64,000 bases of DNA from positions 1 to 64,000 of the forward strand of contig JACTMP010000017.1 of assembly GCA_014584575.1 (NCBI GenBank). Direction: 5' to 3'. Below are positions 1 through 9,634 of this stretch, one piece after another. Source of the stretch: Chloroflexota bacterium. GTDB lineage: Bacteria > Chloroflexota > Anaerolineae > Promineifilales > Promineifilaceae. Position numbers and translations under genes: made by a program. Under the pieces are notes generated by a model that worked only from the letters and a program-made list of their open reading frames with translations, was not told the origin of the DNA and made no database searches. Within the stretch, counting starts at the first letter, position 1, and each line of letters begins with the position of its first letter.

Positions 1-3000
1 TACATTGTCGTTACTGCCACCATTGCCGGTGGAAATAGTGACGATTGTGCCCGCTGGTGACATGATAGTCATGCGTATATCTGCATTCCACGTATGGCTA
101 ATGTGTGTCGTCATGTTCAAATCCCACAGGTAGGGGTATGCACTGTTTACGGTGATAGTGGAGGTGACGACCGTGTTATCCAGGATGGAAACAGGCGTGG
201 TGTTGGTAAACACCTCGGTAACCGGGGCATTGCTGTCAACATTCAACTCCACCGGCACTTCCACCAGCGGCGTTACCGGGTCATTGCTGCTGATACACAG
301 CGTCCCGGTATACACCCCGGTTGATAGCCCCGTCGAGTCGAAGGTCACATCCACATTGGTGCTGTCGCCGTCGCCTGTGGTACCGCTGGTCGGATTGACG
401 CTTAACCAGAGAATGTCAGTCGGTGTAGCGCATGCCTGTAGACCACCTTCAATAGTGAAGGGCGCGCCTTGCTGTGTCAAGGTACCACCATCCGATAGAT
501 TCTGCCACGCTGTGCCGGTCCACTGCAGCGCATTACCAGTTGTGGTCTGGCCCAGGATCGTAACTGGTGGTTGCCATGGGCCAGAAACAATGGACCCATC
601 TAACTGCCAGTCTATCCAGTAGGTGCCTTCACCCAGATGGAAACCGCCACTGGCAACGATGTACATGATTGGCCGCAATGTATTGATCGTACTCTCCGAA
701 ACACGATAGGCATTGGTCCAATCGGTACTTAGCAAACGATTTGTTGTCGTGTCACCGTAGACTATGTTGCTGGCTGGATCATTCGGCGGACCATCCCAGA
801 TACGATAGTTCACATGGGTAAAGGAAGATGTGGTGGTCGAGCCTGTCTGATAGCCGTAGAACGTGATGGTGTCAACATCCCAACCACCAAGAGCAGCTAC
901 TGTGAAATCATCGGTGACACGAAAGCCACCTGGCAAACCAACGTTGGCGCCCAGCAATGTCATGCCTAAACTCACGTTTTGCAATGTGCTATGGTCAGAA
1001 CCACCTGGGCCTGCTCCCGGATGCGTTACCAGCGGGCCATTGTCATAGAGAACGTTGCCGCCAAACGCTGCCGGTGGCGCCTCGTCAATCGTCCAGTTCA
1101 GGTCTGAAGCGCCGATATTGCCGATGGTTAAGGTCTCGGTGTTTGTTGTATCCGGCGCCTGGGTGCTGCTCACACTGGATGGACTGACGTCAATAATGGG
1201 CGGCCCACCGGAAACGGTCAGGGACAATGCCACTTCCAGTTGCGGATCGACCGGATCATTACTGTTGACGCACAACAGACCTTCATAAACGCCGGCGCTT
1301 AATCCGGTAGCGTCAAACGTCACAGTAACATCCGTGCTGCCACCCTGCGCCGTTGTGCCGCTGGCAGGGTTGGCGCTTACCCAGGGGACATTCGTCGGCG
1401 CATCACAACCCGAACCACCCCCCGAACCTTCGGTAAACTCGACCGTATCAATGCCAATGTAATTGGAATTGTTACCGCTGGGGCCAGCATCGGTGACAAA
1501 GTAGCGGAAAGCAATACGCCCGGTAGCGCCACCGGGGATACCGGACAACGTTGCCGTAAACTGCGTCCACACTTCAGGATAGCCACCCTGTACCAGGGTC
1601 GGGTTTACCGACAAGAGCAAAGTGGTGAAATCACCCACATCCGTGGACGATGTACCTACGTTAGTGCTGGCGCCATTGGTGCTCAGCCGCAGTTCCAGAC
1701 GGTCAGGCCAGATGCTCCCGGCAGCAGTGCGTGTCCAGAAGGAGATGGTATCGCCATCGGCCAGATTGACCTCTGGGGTCAGCATCCAGTTACTGATGGT
1801 GCCAACGCCGGCTGTGTTATTGAAGTTAGCGCCAATGTAAGATGTGGGAGCGCCAGCGTGAGCCGGGAAAACAGCATCATTGCCCTGGAACCAACTGGTC
1901 GTCCCAAGAGGTTCAGAGTTATTCTGGAAGAACCAGCCGGGCATATTGGCGATGTCATCAAATCCCTCGCTGAAATCAGCAGGGGACAGATAGTTTATTG
2001 GGAGCTGCATATCCATTGCGCCCCCACGGCTGCCGTTAGCGCCGGTTGGCGGCAACAGCAACTGCGGTGAACTCTGCCCATCACCCCAATTGTTGGGGTC
2101 TGCTTCGTCAATCGTCCAGTCGAGATTAGCTGTGCCGATATTGCTGATGGTCAGCGTCTGTGTCACCACATCGCCGGACTGTTGCGAGCTGGACATGGAG
2201 GTGGTGGACAACTCAATGTCTGGGGTACCCACACGCGCCAGGTTTACGAAGTAGGGGCCGCCCAGGCTGCCATCGTCGGCATCGAGCGTGAAAGCGCCAT
2301 ACCAGAACTCACCAACGTTCATGGTGTCGTTCCAGCTAATGGTCAGGGTGAGCGGATCGCCGGCGTTGGTGTCGGGGCCGGTGACGGTCATGTTGCCCGC
2401 GTCGCTGGGGCTTAATACCGCATGAACCCAGCGGATCATATCGGGCGGCGAACCGGACGCCTGCCAATTTTGCACCAGAATCCACCAGACACCGGGCGCC
2501 GGGTCTTCGATCTTGCAGCTTTCCAGTTCGATGGGTGAGGTGCTGGCGCAAACCTGAGTAGCCTGACTGGGCGTATCACCGGTGCCTACAAACAGGTCAA
2601 CATCGGGGGCGGTGGATTCCACAACCTCGGCTACCAGCAGGATATCGCCGGCGCTGACGGTGGTGGTGATATAAGCCACATCGTTCAAGTTGTCATAGGG
2701 ATTGCCATTGGTCGGGTCCTGGTTCAAAAAGTCTACTTCTTCCGCAGCCAGCACCAGGCCGCTGACATCAGCCGTCAGGTTGATGACATCAATGTCCGGG
2801 GTGCAGGTAACGTCATGGGAACCAGTGTCAGACATGGCAGCAATGTCAATTTTTCCCAACGGTGGGCAACCGGCTTGAACCGGGATAACCGCAATGGGGA
2901 AGTGTACATCAGGGGCAATGCCCACACCACCGCCGGCAGGCGCATTCACGGACTGGCTTGACTGCGTGCTTGCCGGTTTGAGGAGAATGGGCAGATAAAG

Positions 3001-3180
3001 CATGGACTGCGGTTCAACAACGGCCGTGACCTCAATCTGATGCGTGTCCATGACCATATCCGCTTCATTTTCGGCCATGACGGTAACGGTCTTGGTACCT
3101 GTTGTCGCCCAGGTGTAGGTGATGGTGTCGCTCAGGCTGCTGACGACCACCGTCGAGCCGGTCTGGTCCGTAGCCGACAT
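1..3180 (-). CDS. C-terminal part of secreted S8 peptidase (modular tail, partial)
   Basis: Continues the peptidase gene that begins at 5778 and is in the same frame as that start, but is separated from it by a short stretch that only reads correctly in another frame. It runs off the left edge. Reading in, I see the end of a PKD-like module, a YLPILLK motif, a region with acidic repeats, then a beta-rich repeat (LTISNIGTANLDWTIDEA, then NPASGTTAQGG and a CVNSNDP end) present twice. Between the copies is a choice-of-anchor-J-like stretch (EGFDDIANMPGWFFQN). At the edge the sequence resembles a proprotein-convertase P domain (THTWNADIRITIMSPAGT). These are adhesion or stability modules of extracellular proteins. 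The bounds are mine: 3180 is the ATG nearest the frame change, not a proven start. If the gene is intact in life, this is one polypeptide with the protease. Confidence 0.7.
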   Translation of the reverse strand, partial: MSATDQTGSTVVVSSLSDTITYTWATTGTKTVTVMAENEADMVMDTHQIEVTAVVEPQSMLYLPILLKPASTQSSQSVNAPAGGGVGIAPDVHFPIAVIPVQAGCPPLGKIDIAAMSDTGSHDVTCTPDIDVINLTADVSGLVLAAEEVDFLNQDPTNGNPYDNLNDVAYITTTVSAGDILLVAEVVESTAPDVDLFVGTGDTPSQATQVCASTSPIELESCKIEDPAPGVWWILVQNWQASGSPPDMIRWVHAVLSPSDAGNMTVTGPDTNAGDPLTLTISWNDTMNVGEFWYGAFTLDADDGSLGGPYFVNLARVGTPDIELSTTSMSSSQQSGDVVTQTLTISNIGTANLDWTIDEADPNNWGDGQSSPQLLLPPTGANGSRGGAMDMQLPINYLSPADFSEGFDDIANMPGWFFQNNSEPLGTTSWFQGNDAVFPAHAGAPTSYIGANFNNTAGVGTISNWMLTPEVNLADGDTISFWTRTAAGSIWPDRLELRLSTNGASTNVGTSSTDVGDFTTLLLSVNPTLVQGGYPEVWTQFTATLSGIPGGATGRIAFRYFVTDAGPSGNNSNYIGIDTVEFTEGSGGGSGCDAPTNVPWVSANPASGTTAQGGSTDVTVTFDATGLSAGVYEGLLCVNSNDPVDPQLEVALSLTVSGGPPIIDVSPSSVSSTQAPDTTNTETLTIGNIGASDLNWTIDEAPPAAFGGNVLYDNGPLVTHPGAGPGGSDHSTLQNVSLGMTLLGANVGLPGGFRVTDDFTVAALGGWDVDTITFYGYQTGSTTTSSFTHVNYRIWDGPPNDPASNIVYGDTTTNRLLSTDWTNAYRVSESTINTLRPIMYIVASGGFHLGEGTYWIDWQLDGSIVSGPWQPPVTILGQTTTGNALQWTGTAWQNLSDGGTLTQQGAPFTIEGGLQACATPTDILWLSVNPTSGTTGDGDSTNVDVTFDSTGLSTGVYTGTLCISSNDPVTPLVEVPVELNVDSNAPVTEVFTNTTPVSILDNTVVTSTITVNSAYPYLWDLNMTTHISHTWNADIRMTIMSPAGTIVTISTGNGGSNDNV

Positions 3181-3470
3181 CGGCGGTGAAGCTGACGGCC
3201 GTGTCCACAGCGGTGGTCGTCGGGCCATTGATCGTCACAGAAGTTGGCGCTACCGGCGGTTCGGTGCTTTCCGTCACTTCAATCTCATGGCTGTCCATGA
3301 CCATTCCGGCTTCGTTTTCGGCCATCACGGTAACGGTCTTGGTACCTGTTGTCGCCCAGGTGTAGGTGATGGTGTCGCTCAGGCTGCTGACGACCACCGT
3401 CGAGCCGGTCTGGTCCGTAGCCGACCGGTGAAGCTGACGGCCGTGTTCACAGCGGTGGTCGTCGGGCCGC
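3046..3470. repeat. Near-identical direct duplication of a PKD-like module
   Basis: Two copies, about 3046-3226 and 3293-3468, offset by 247 bp on one side and 242 bp on the other. Each encodes SLSDTITYTWATTGTKTVTV and a following GPTTTAV segment. The 5-bp length difference falls exactly where both copies leave frame (the CGGCTACGGACCAG stretch). The upper copy is off by two bases and the lower copy by one, so the two shifts cancel and the protease frame resumes below 3180. Confidence 0.85.
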
Positions 3471-5778
3471 TGAGGGCGACAGAGGTGGGGGCAACCACCG
3501 GGCCTGGGGTTTGCTCCACAAAACGCACATCCGCAAAAGCCCATGCGCCTTCAGCCATACCGGACACATCCGCTTCAATGGTCAGGGTCAAAGAACCATA
3601 AGGGGGCAATTCAAAGGTAGCCGGGGTCACGGAAACCGACATACCGACAGGGGCTGTCGTTACCGCCATCCAGGTAGTTGTGACGGGATAGGTGCCGCTA
3701 ATGGTCCGTGTCCAGGTGCAGGGTGAGAAACAAGCAGAGTTAGCCAGACTGGGCAGATTGAGCAATTTCGGGTCGCCGCCAATACCTGGGTTAGCATCCA
3801 CGTAATCGGCCGGGTCTACATCCAGCACAAAGGCTACATCACCGGCGGCCGTCAGGTTGACACGGCCGGCGCCAAAGTCAAAGGGATCGCCGGGAGTGAT
3901 GTTGTCTTCTTTGTCTACTGTTGTGATACCCGTCATCATCAAAGCAGATTTCACCTGCGCTGGCGTCCAGTCAGGATGCATGGCCCGGATGAGGGCGGCC
4001 GCGCCGGCCGCATGGGGGCTGGACATGGAGGTGCCGCTGATGATGTTAAATTCAGGTGGGGCACTAAAACCGGCGCGGTAGGCCGCCAGAATGTTCAGAC
4101 CAGGCGCGGTAACATCCGGTTTGATCAGGTTCGCCAGTCCGGGCACCGCGCCACCGGCCGGGCCACGAGAGCTAAAGCTGGCCATATTGTCGCCGTACAT
4201 TGCATCGTAATCGAGCGTACCGCCGGTGATGCGGCCCATATTGTTTGTGCCGGATGCCATCCATGCTTTCAAGGCTACCCCGTCTGCATAGCTGATATGG
4301 GTAGCGGGCAAAACGTGAGTGTCAGCGTTCAGGCTGGCAGCGCTGGGCGCATCGTTAGCCAGGATCATACCGCCGCCGCCGGCCGCCAAAACATTGGCGC
4401 CTTTTTGTACACGGCCAATCACACCGCGATCACAGACGACGATTTCACCATTAAAGGTACCACCTGGGAACGGGTTACAGAGCGGGTTGTTATAGGGCGG
4501 GTCGCCGGCATACACCAATGTCGCCGGGCCAAACCCGGCAGCGGCGCTTTCACCCAAAATATCGGGATGTGTGCCGGTGCTGTTGCTCAAGTCTACTACG
4601 GAGTTAAGCACAGCCCGGTTATGGGTGCTGGCCGCCACGGTCATAATCCACGGGCCTTGATGCCCAACGGTACCGGCGCCAGGGCCAGCGTTACCGGCCG
4701 AGTTGGCCGGGAAGACACCAGCAGCCACGGCATTGAGGAAGGCTACGGCCGTGGTTTCCACATAGGGATTGGTGCCGCCGCTGATAGAGTAGTTGGTCAC
4801 ATCCACACCATCAATGACTGCCTGGTTCACGGCCGCTGTTGTTGAGGTTGTGGGACACGAAGGCACACAAACCTGGTAGGCAATGATGTTCGCATGGGGC
4901 GCCACACCAGACAGAGAGGCAAAGGTGTATGAGATGGTCGGCGCATACATGATGGGGTCGGCCAGATAGTTGCCGGCAACCGTGCTGGCGGTATGGCTGC
5001 CATGACCATCCGCATCTTCGGGATTGGTTGATGAGGGATGGAAAGCCCAGGCGCCAATCAGCTTGTCATTACAGAAAGAGGGATTGGCCACGCAGTATCC
5101 CACGTAGTTGCCAGAGCCAAAGGGGTTGGTGTGGGCGTAACCATCGCCGCCAACCGCGGCAAAGGAGGGGTGACCGGAGTTGATGCCAGTATCAATGATA
5201 CCGACGATGATGCCTTCCCCTTTATTGCCGCCCGCTGCGTTCCAGATCGTTTCCGCGCCAATAAAGGCCGGGCCGGCATCGGTTAATATCTCTTCAAAAC
5301 CTTCACGATAGAGCAAGATAACGTCGTCCATCTCGGCCACGCGAGCGGCTTCAGCCGGGGAGAGGAAAGCGGCTACGCCATTATAGGCATGGCGATAGGT
5401 GAAGACGATATCCACTGTGCGGCCCAACAAATTGTTCATGTCGGCCACAAAAACGTCTTGTTTATTAGCCAGATATTGCTCGTAAGCCAGACTTTCGGGA
5501 CTCTTGCTGTCCAGTTTACGCGCGCCGGTGACCAGCGGGCTGGTGGCCGCCAATCCAGAAACGTCACCTTTATAGGTGGCTACCGGATCACCTTTGAGTT
5601 GGATGATGTAGTTGGCGGGTTCTGTTTCGCCTTTGGCTTCGTTGTAGACGCGGGCATGTCCCCCGCCAACAACGGTGACATCCTCGTTAGCCGGGGAGGC
5701 TGGCTCGGCCGTCACAGTGGCCGTAAATAGAGCCACAAAAGCCAAACAGAGGAGAATCTTTATAGTTTTGCGTATCAT
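3379..5778 (-). CDS. S8 family serine peptidase, N-terminal and catalytic part (frameshifted)
   Basis: Secreted subtilisin-like protease. Start at 5778 (MIRKTIKILL) has a GAAGGAAAAG ribosome binding site and opens a signal peptide ending near TVTA at residue 24; the longer frame to 5820 lacks these. Residues about 55-160 match an I9 inhibitor propeptide (NYIIQLKGDPVATY, then an AYNGVAAFLS segment). The catalytic triad is D196 (GIIDTGIN), H262 (DGHGSHTAS) and S584 (GTSMSSPHAAG), with a protease-associated domain inserted at about 415-515, as in subtilases of the lactocepin or plant type. An Fn3-like domain follows, then a PKD-like module that runs into a stop at 3379 after SFTG. The expected continuation (DQTGSTVVV) is in another frame, so this is either a frameshifted gene or a sequence error in a near-identical repeat. 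Confidence 0.9.
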   Translation of the reverse strand: MIRKTIKILLCLAFVALFTATVTAEPASPANEDVTVVGGGHARVYNEAKGETEPANYIIQLKGDPVATYKGDVSGLAATSPLVTGARKLDSKSPESLAYEQYLANKQDVFVADMNNLLGRTVDIVFTYRHAYNGVAAFLSPAEAARVAEMDDVILLYREGFEEILTDAGPAFIGAETIWNAAGGNKGEGIIVGIIDTGINSGHPSFAAVGGDGYAHTNPFGSGNYVGYCVANPSFCNDKLIGAWAFHPSSTNPEDADGHGSHTASTVAGNYLADPIMYAPTISYTFASLSGVAPHANIIAYQVCVPSCPTTSTTAAVNQAVIDGVDVTNYSISGGTNPYVETTAVAFLNAVAAGVFPANSAGNAGPGAGTVGHQGPWIMTVAASTHNRAVLNSVVDLSNSTGTHPDILGESAAAGFGPATLVYAGDPPYNNPLCNPFPGGTFNGEIVVCDRGVIGRVQKGANVLAAGGGGMILANDAPSAASLNADTHVLPATHISYADGVALKAWMASGTNNMGRITGGTLDYDAMYGDNMASFSSRGPAGGAVPGLANLIKPDVTAPGLNILAAYRAGFSAPPEFNIISGTSMSSPHAAGAAALIRAMHPDWTPAQVKSALMMTGITTVDKEDNITPGDPFDFGAGRVNLTAAGDVAFVLDVDPADYVDANPGIGGDPKLLNLPSLANSACFSPCTWTRTISGTYPVTTTWMAVTTAPVGMSVSVTPATFELPPYGSLTLTIEADVSGMAEGAWAFADVRFVEQTPGPVVAPTSVALSGPTTTAVNTAVSFTGRLRTRPARRWSSAA

Positions 5779-6270
5779 TTCTTTTCCTTCTCGTTTGTGG
5801 GAGGCATTATGACAAACCATGTGGCAAGCCTGGGAAACTTATATGCCGTGGTGACTTCACAATCTTCCTCCTCTAGGGGTTGCTGAAGCAGGTTATTGAA
5901 AGTAAACAATGTTCTCAGCAGAGGTAATGCTAATTTGTAGTCTGGTTCTTTGCTATCGTCGGGGATTTCACCTCCTTGTAAACACATTTCGCCCGGGCAG
6001 AAAATCACGCAATAAGGTTCATGGCTCTGACCAGGATAGGGTTATCTACCCTTGGGGGGAAAATGGTATGAGTATAGTTGCACAGGATGTGGGAGTTGGG
6101 TCTTCTAAGATTCTGTATCTCATTATTTCTGTGGGAAACTACATAGATAACCTGACAATGGGTAGGGTTTGATCTTGCAGGACCCCAGAATAGAGTTGTT
6201 TCACCGAAGTGGCGTTATTTTAAGTATTTTCTGGTTTTCGTCAAATTGATTTGCGGCCGAACTGTGATTA
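5779..6270. other. Gene-poor gap between gmk and the S8 peptidase
   Basis: About 490 bases, more AT-rich than the flanks. I see no RNA gene or protein family here. It should hold the promoter of the peptidase on the minus strand, but I found no convincing -35/-10 pair. A weak 77-codon minus-strand frame (6008-5775) ends in a TGA that overlaps the peptidase ATG as ATGA. It resembles nothing I know and I do not call it a gene. Confidence 0.5.
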
Positions 6271-6900
6271 TCAAAGAATAACCGGCTTCTGGTTGACGCG
6301 GCAGTGGGCGGCGGTGATGATGCTGAGAATCTGGTTCACGGCCGTGTCCTGCTGCTCCTCCGCGTTGATAATCCAATAATCAAATTCGTGGATGCGCTTC
6401 ATCTCCTGGCGGGCGGTGGCAATGCGCAGATTGAGGCCCTCGGCCGTTTCTGACTTGCGTTCGCGCAGCCGCGCCACCAGTTCCTCTTCGGAATTGGTAG
6501 TCAGGAAGATGGTGATGGCGTTAGGAACGAGTTTGCGAATGGTGGCCGCGCCCTGCACGTCTACGCGCATAATCACATCCCGGCCACTCGCCAGCGCCTC
6601 CCGAATTTGTTGTTTGGGAATACCCTTGTAGTCGTTGTACACGATGGCATATTCTAAAAGTTCGTTACTTTCAATCATCTCGGCAAACTGGTCGCTGCTG
6701 AGGAAGATGTAATCCTGACCATCTATTTCGCCGGGACGTGGCGGCCGGGTGGTGGCTGTGACCACAAAATAAAAGGCTTCGGCCCGGCTTTCAATCACCA
6801 GCCGGGCAATGGTATCTTTGCCCACCCCGGACGGCCCGGAAATGACGATCAATAAAGGATAATTTTTGCGTTCGTATAAGACTTTATCTACCATCTGCAT
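6271..6900 (-). CDS. gmk: Guanylate kinase
   Basis: Phosphorylates GMP to GDP with ATP in the cytoplasm, an essential step of purine nucleotide synthesis. The P-loop is GPSGVGKD at residues 22-29. The GMP-binding part follows with TRPPRPGEIDGQDYIF, and the lid region carries RLRERKSE. At 209 residues it has the usual length for the family. ATG codons at 6900 and 6894 are both possible starts. It is separated from the divergent FmdB-type gene by a strong hairpin (6985-7016) and is not in an obvious operon. Confidence 0.95.
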   Translation of the reverse strand: MQMVDKVLYERKNYPLLIVISGPSGVGKDTIARLVIESRAEAFYFVVTATTRPPRPGEIDGQDYIFLSSDQFAEMIESNELLEYAIVYNDYKGIPKQQIREALASGRDVIMRVDVQGAATIRKLVPNAITIFLTTNSEEELVARLRERKSETAEGLNLRIATARQEMKRIHEFDYWIINAEEQQDTAVNQILSIITAAHCRVNQKPVIL

Positions 6901-6984
6901 TTGCGCCGATGGGCTTGCACCGCCCGGCGCTCTCCGTATAATGAGTTTCCCAATTTATAACAGGAATTCGATTTGAGGACTACT

Positions 6985-7016
6985 GACCCTAAGGGTTTCA
7001 GAAAACCCTTAGGGTC
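6985..7016. repeat. Perfect 14-bp hairpin between divergent genes
   Basis: GACCCTAAGGGTTT (6985-6998) pairs perfectly with AAACCCTTAGGGTC (7003-7016) around a 4-base loop. It sits between the starts of gmk (minus) and the FmdB-type gene (plus), so it is not a normal terminator. It could be a dispersed repeat or an operator-like site; there is no T-tract. Confidence 0.8.
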
Positions 7017-7041
7017 TTCCCAAAAAGGGGTGTAAGAATTT

Positions 7042-7428
7042 ATGCCGTATTATGATTATCAATGTCAGGATTGCCGACGACGGGTGCGGCTGTTTATGAC
7101 GTATGCAGAATACGGCCGTAGCCAACCCGCCTGTCCCCATTGCCAGAGTCTTTCCCTCAAACGACGCATTGGCCGTATCGCGCTGGCAAAATCCGAAGAC
7201 GCCCGAATGGATGCGATGATGGATGACAGCGCCCTGGCTAACCTGGATGAAAATGATCCCAAAGCCTTGGGTCGCTTTATGCGCCAGATGAGCCATGAGA
7301 TGGGTGAAGACTTGGGAGATGAATTCAGTGAAGTGGTTGGCCGCCTGGAAAGCGGCGAATCCCCGGAATCCATTGAAAAATCCATGCCTGACTTAGGTGG
7401 CGGGGACGAGATGGGGCTGGATTTATAA
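7042..7428 (+). CDS. FmdB-family zinc ribbon protein
   Basis: Small protein of 128 residues whose N-terminus (MPYYDYQCQDC) is the hallmark of the FmdB/CxxC_CxxC_SSSS regulatory zinc ribbon family. Four cysteines at 8, 11, 31 and 34 form the ribbon. The rest is acidic and Met-rich (MDAMMDDSALANL, RFMRQMSHEMGEDLGDEF) and ends in a flexible Gly/Asp tail. The family is widespread but its function is poorly known; regulatory roles have been proposed. It stands alone on the plus strand, with the convergent ABC permease ending at 7444. Confidence 0.85.
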   Translation: MPYYDYQCQDCRRRVRLFMTYAEYGRSQPACPHCQSLSLKRRIGRIALAKSEDARMDAMMDDSALANLDENDPKALGRFMRQMSHEMGEDLGDEFSEVVGRLESGESPESIEKSMPDLGGGDEMGLDL

Positions 7429-7443
7429 GCGACAGAGCGTGAC

Positions 7444-8274
7444 TCAATTCTTTTCAAACAAGTTGGACAATGACAGGTCGTGCAGGAAAAATCGCTGCAA
7501 GATGGCAAACATGAGAAGAACAGGCGCGGTCATCACCACCGCCCCGGCCATCAGCAACGGCCAGTTGGTGCGGTCAAGTTGATTGAGAATCTGCAATCCT
7601 ACCGCCAGGGTGTAGTTACCTGGACTAAAGATGTAGAGGATAGGACTGATGAAGTCGCTCCAATACATGACAAAGGTGAGAACGGTGACGCCGACAATGG
7701 TGGGGCGAGACAGCGGCAGGGCCAGCCGCCACCAGACGGTCACGGCCGTAGCGCCATCCAGTTGCGCCGCCTCAAACATTTCGCCCGGTATGCGCCGGAA
7801 CGTCCAGTAAAAGAGCAGCACAAACAGGGCATTGCTGCCGGTAAAGGAGGGCAAGATGAGCGCCCACATCGAGTCCAGCAGCCCCATCCAGCGCAAAATC
7901 TGGAAGCGGAATAACCAGACGGCAGCCGCCGGTACAATTAGCAGGGCTATACTGAAATAGACCAATTGGCGGCGCGGGCGGGTGGGCAACTGGCTCATGC
8001 CAAAACCGGCCAGGGAGGCGATGATGAGGGTAATGGGCACGGCCGTAGCCACCACAAACAGCGAATTTTGTAAATAACGGCTCATGGGCACTCGTTGGAA
8101 AATGGTCTGGTAGTTTTGCCATTGGGGATTGGGCGGATACCACTCCACGGTAGTAGGCGGCGGCAGCCCAACCTCACGCAACGAAGCCACCATTACCCAG
8201 AGCAGAGGGAGGAGGAACACGGCCGTTAAAACCCAGCCCAAACTATGGTGAATTATGCTTTTTAGTTTTGTCAT
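7444..8274 (-). CDS. Carbohydrate ABC transporter permease, MalG type
   Basis: Inner-membrane permease of a CUT1-type sugar importer. About six membrane segments are visible, and the cytoplasmic coupling (EAA) loop reads EAAQLDGATAVTVWWRLALP, which docks to the ATPase subunit. The start is set at ATG 8274; the frame extends to a TTG at 8280 with no better ribosome site. It lies downstream of the MalF-type permease with a snap-back array (8287-8352) between them. No solute-binding protein or ATPase gene is adjacent, so the substrate cannot be told and the partners must be encoded elsewhere. Confidence 0.92.
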   Translation of the reverse strand: MTKLKSIIHHSLGWVLTAVFLLPLLWVMVASLREVGLPPPTTVEWYPPNPQWQNYQTIFQRVPMSRYLQNSLFVVATAVPITLIIASLAGFGMSQLPTRPRRQLVYFSIALLIVPAAAVWLFRFQILRWMGLLDSMWALILPSFTGSNALFVLLFYWTFRRIPGEMFEAAQLDGATAVTVWWRLALPLSRPTIVGVTVLTFVMYWSDFISPILYIFSPGNYTLAVGLQILNQLDRTNWPLLMAGAVVMTAPVLLMFAILQRFFLHDLSLSNLFEKN

Positions 8275-8286
8275 TAGCAATCAATA

Positions 8287-8352
8287 GAGATTGGGAGATT
8301 GGGAGATTGAGAGATTGGAGATTGGAGATTGAACCTCCCCATCTCCAATCTC
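8287..8352. repeat. Snap-back array of GAGATTGG-type words
   Basis: Tandem GAGATTGG/GAGATTGA words followed by the complementary ATCTCCAATCTC. It lies between the two sugar permease genes. It belongs to the family also seen at 13996, 29573, 30891, 39034, 60419 and 61192. Confidence 0.85.
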
Positions 8353-9253
8353 AAAAATCATCCGCCCCTCGCTCCGATCCCACCAGGTTCAAAATGCCCA
8401 TGATGATCAGACCAATCACCAGATAAGTAAAAAGGAGCAAAGCCGCCGCCATGCCAAAATCAAAAAAATCAAAGGCCAGCTCATATAACAGCAACGGCAC
8501 AAAGGTCGTGGCGTAATACGGCCCACCATACGTCAACACAAACGACGGCGTAAACGTATTTTGCAGGCTGATCACCAGGTCCCGAAAGGTCAGCAACAGC
8601 AGCCAGGGCAAGATCAACGGCAGGGTAATGCGCCAAAACGACTGCCACACCGTCGCGCCGTCCACCCGCGCTGCCTCAAAATAAGCACGCGGGATGGTGC
8701 GCAGCCCGGTGAGCAATATGACAAACCCCTCGCCAATGGTAAACAACGAAAGCAATACAATTGAGAATCGGGCCGTCCCCGGCTCTGTCAACCAGGCCGG
8801 CCCCTGAACACCCAGTCCGGCGAGGAGCATATTGAGTGGCCCATACACCGGATTGAGTATCCATAACCAGATCAGGGCATAGGCTACTTCGGGAATAACG
8901 GTGGGCAGGTAAACGGCCGCCCGGTGCAAGCCAAAGCCGCGCCGCTCGGATTGCAGCAGCAGCGCCAACAGCAGCGCCCCTAACAGGCGCAGCGGCACGG
9001 CCAATGCCAGAAAATAGATGGTATTACGCAGCGAAATGCGTACATACGCCGAACTGAGCAGCCGCATGAAGTTGTCCATGCCGGCCCAGGTGGGCGCAGC
9101 CACAGCGTTATAGTTAGTAAAAGCCACCGCCACCGTCGCCAGCGCTGGCAAAATGGTCAGCACCAGCGCCCCTAACAAAAAGGGAGCTACAAATAACCAC
9201 AATTGCACGTTGTAACGTCGCAGCGACAAACGATTGATGAATGAGGTACTCAT
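8351..9253 (-). CDS. Carbohydrate ABC transporter permease, MalF type
   Basis: Partner permease of the MalG-type protein, 300 residues with about six membrane segments (LWLFVAPFLLGALVLTILP first). The coupling loop is EAARVDGATVWQSFWRITLP. The start ATG at 9253 overlaps the TGA of the DUF1294 gene as ATGA, so the two are translationally coupled. Together the operon is DUF1294, MalF type, MalG type. It is a transporter core without its binding protein or ATPase, which is common where a shared MsiK-like ATPase is used; that last point is inference. Confidence 0.92.
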   Translation of the reverse strand: MSTSFINRLSLRRYNVQLWLFVAPFLLGALVLTILPALATVAVAFTNYNAVAAPTWAGMDNFMRLLSSAYVRISLRNTIYFLALAVPLRLLGALLLALLLQSERRGFGLHRAAVYLPTVIPEVAYALIWLWILNPVYGPLNMLLAGLGVQGPAWLTEPGTARFSIVLLSLFTIGEGFVILLTGLRTIPRAYFEAARVDGATVWQSFWRITLPLILPWLLLLTFRDLVISLQNTFTPSFVLTYGGPYYATTFVPLLLYELAFDFFDFGMAAALLLFTYLVIGLIIMGILNLVGSERGADDF

Positions 9254-9600
9254 GCGCTGCGAATATAAAGAAGATAGAGTACCAGGAGAGCGGCCTGTAC
9301 CAGCAATACGGCTACCAGTTTCAGTTGAAAGGAACGTTTGCTGGTTTTATGGCGAAATACAGCCATGCCACCTAAAGCGCCCACTGTGCCCCCCACAAAC
9401 GCCAACGCCAACAGCGCATTTTCCGGCACACGCAGTCGCGCCGACCCGGCAGTGACTTTGTCATATCCATAGGTGAAAAAAGTAACAACGGTGATGCTTA
9501 TCAGCCACGCCCACAGCGCATCCAATGAGCGAACCAACTGCATCAAGAGTAACGCCCCGATCAGGGCTATGACAGCCGGAATTACAAAATAACGAAGCAT
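9250..9600 (-). CDS. DUF1294 family membrane protein
   Basis: Small membrane protein of about 116 residues with the DUF1294 signature: a YGYDKVTAGSARLRVPENALL stretch (YDK then R-x-P-E) followed by a Gly-rich segment and a basic HKTSKRSFQLKL loop. About four membrane helices are visible. Start ATG 9600 is preceded by GGAGA at good spacing; the ATG at 9606 is too close to it. The function of the family is unknown. It is coupled by an ATGA overlap to the MalF-type permease, which may only reflect cotranscription. Confidence 0.85.
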   Translation of the reverse strand: MLRYFVIPAVIALIGALLLMQLVRSLDALWAWLISITVVTFFTYGYDKVTAGSARLRVPENALLALAFVGGTVGALGGMAVFRHKTSKRSFQLKLVAVLLVQAALLVLYLLYIRSA

Positions 9601-9634
9601 GAACATTCTCCAAATAGATTTCAGGTGATACGTC

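Noticed and set aside
3976..4845. 289-codon plus-strand frame in the S8 peptidase gene
   Set aside because: Shadow of the catalytic domain, no ribosome site and no domain.
5775..6008. 77-codon minus frame whose TGA overlaps the S8 peptidase ATG
   Set aside because: The coupling overlap is suggestive, but the start has no ribosome site at a proper distance, no family is recognised, and its last codons are just the peptidase ribosome site.
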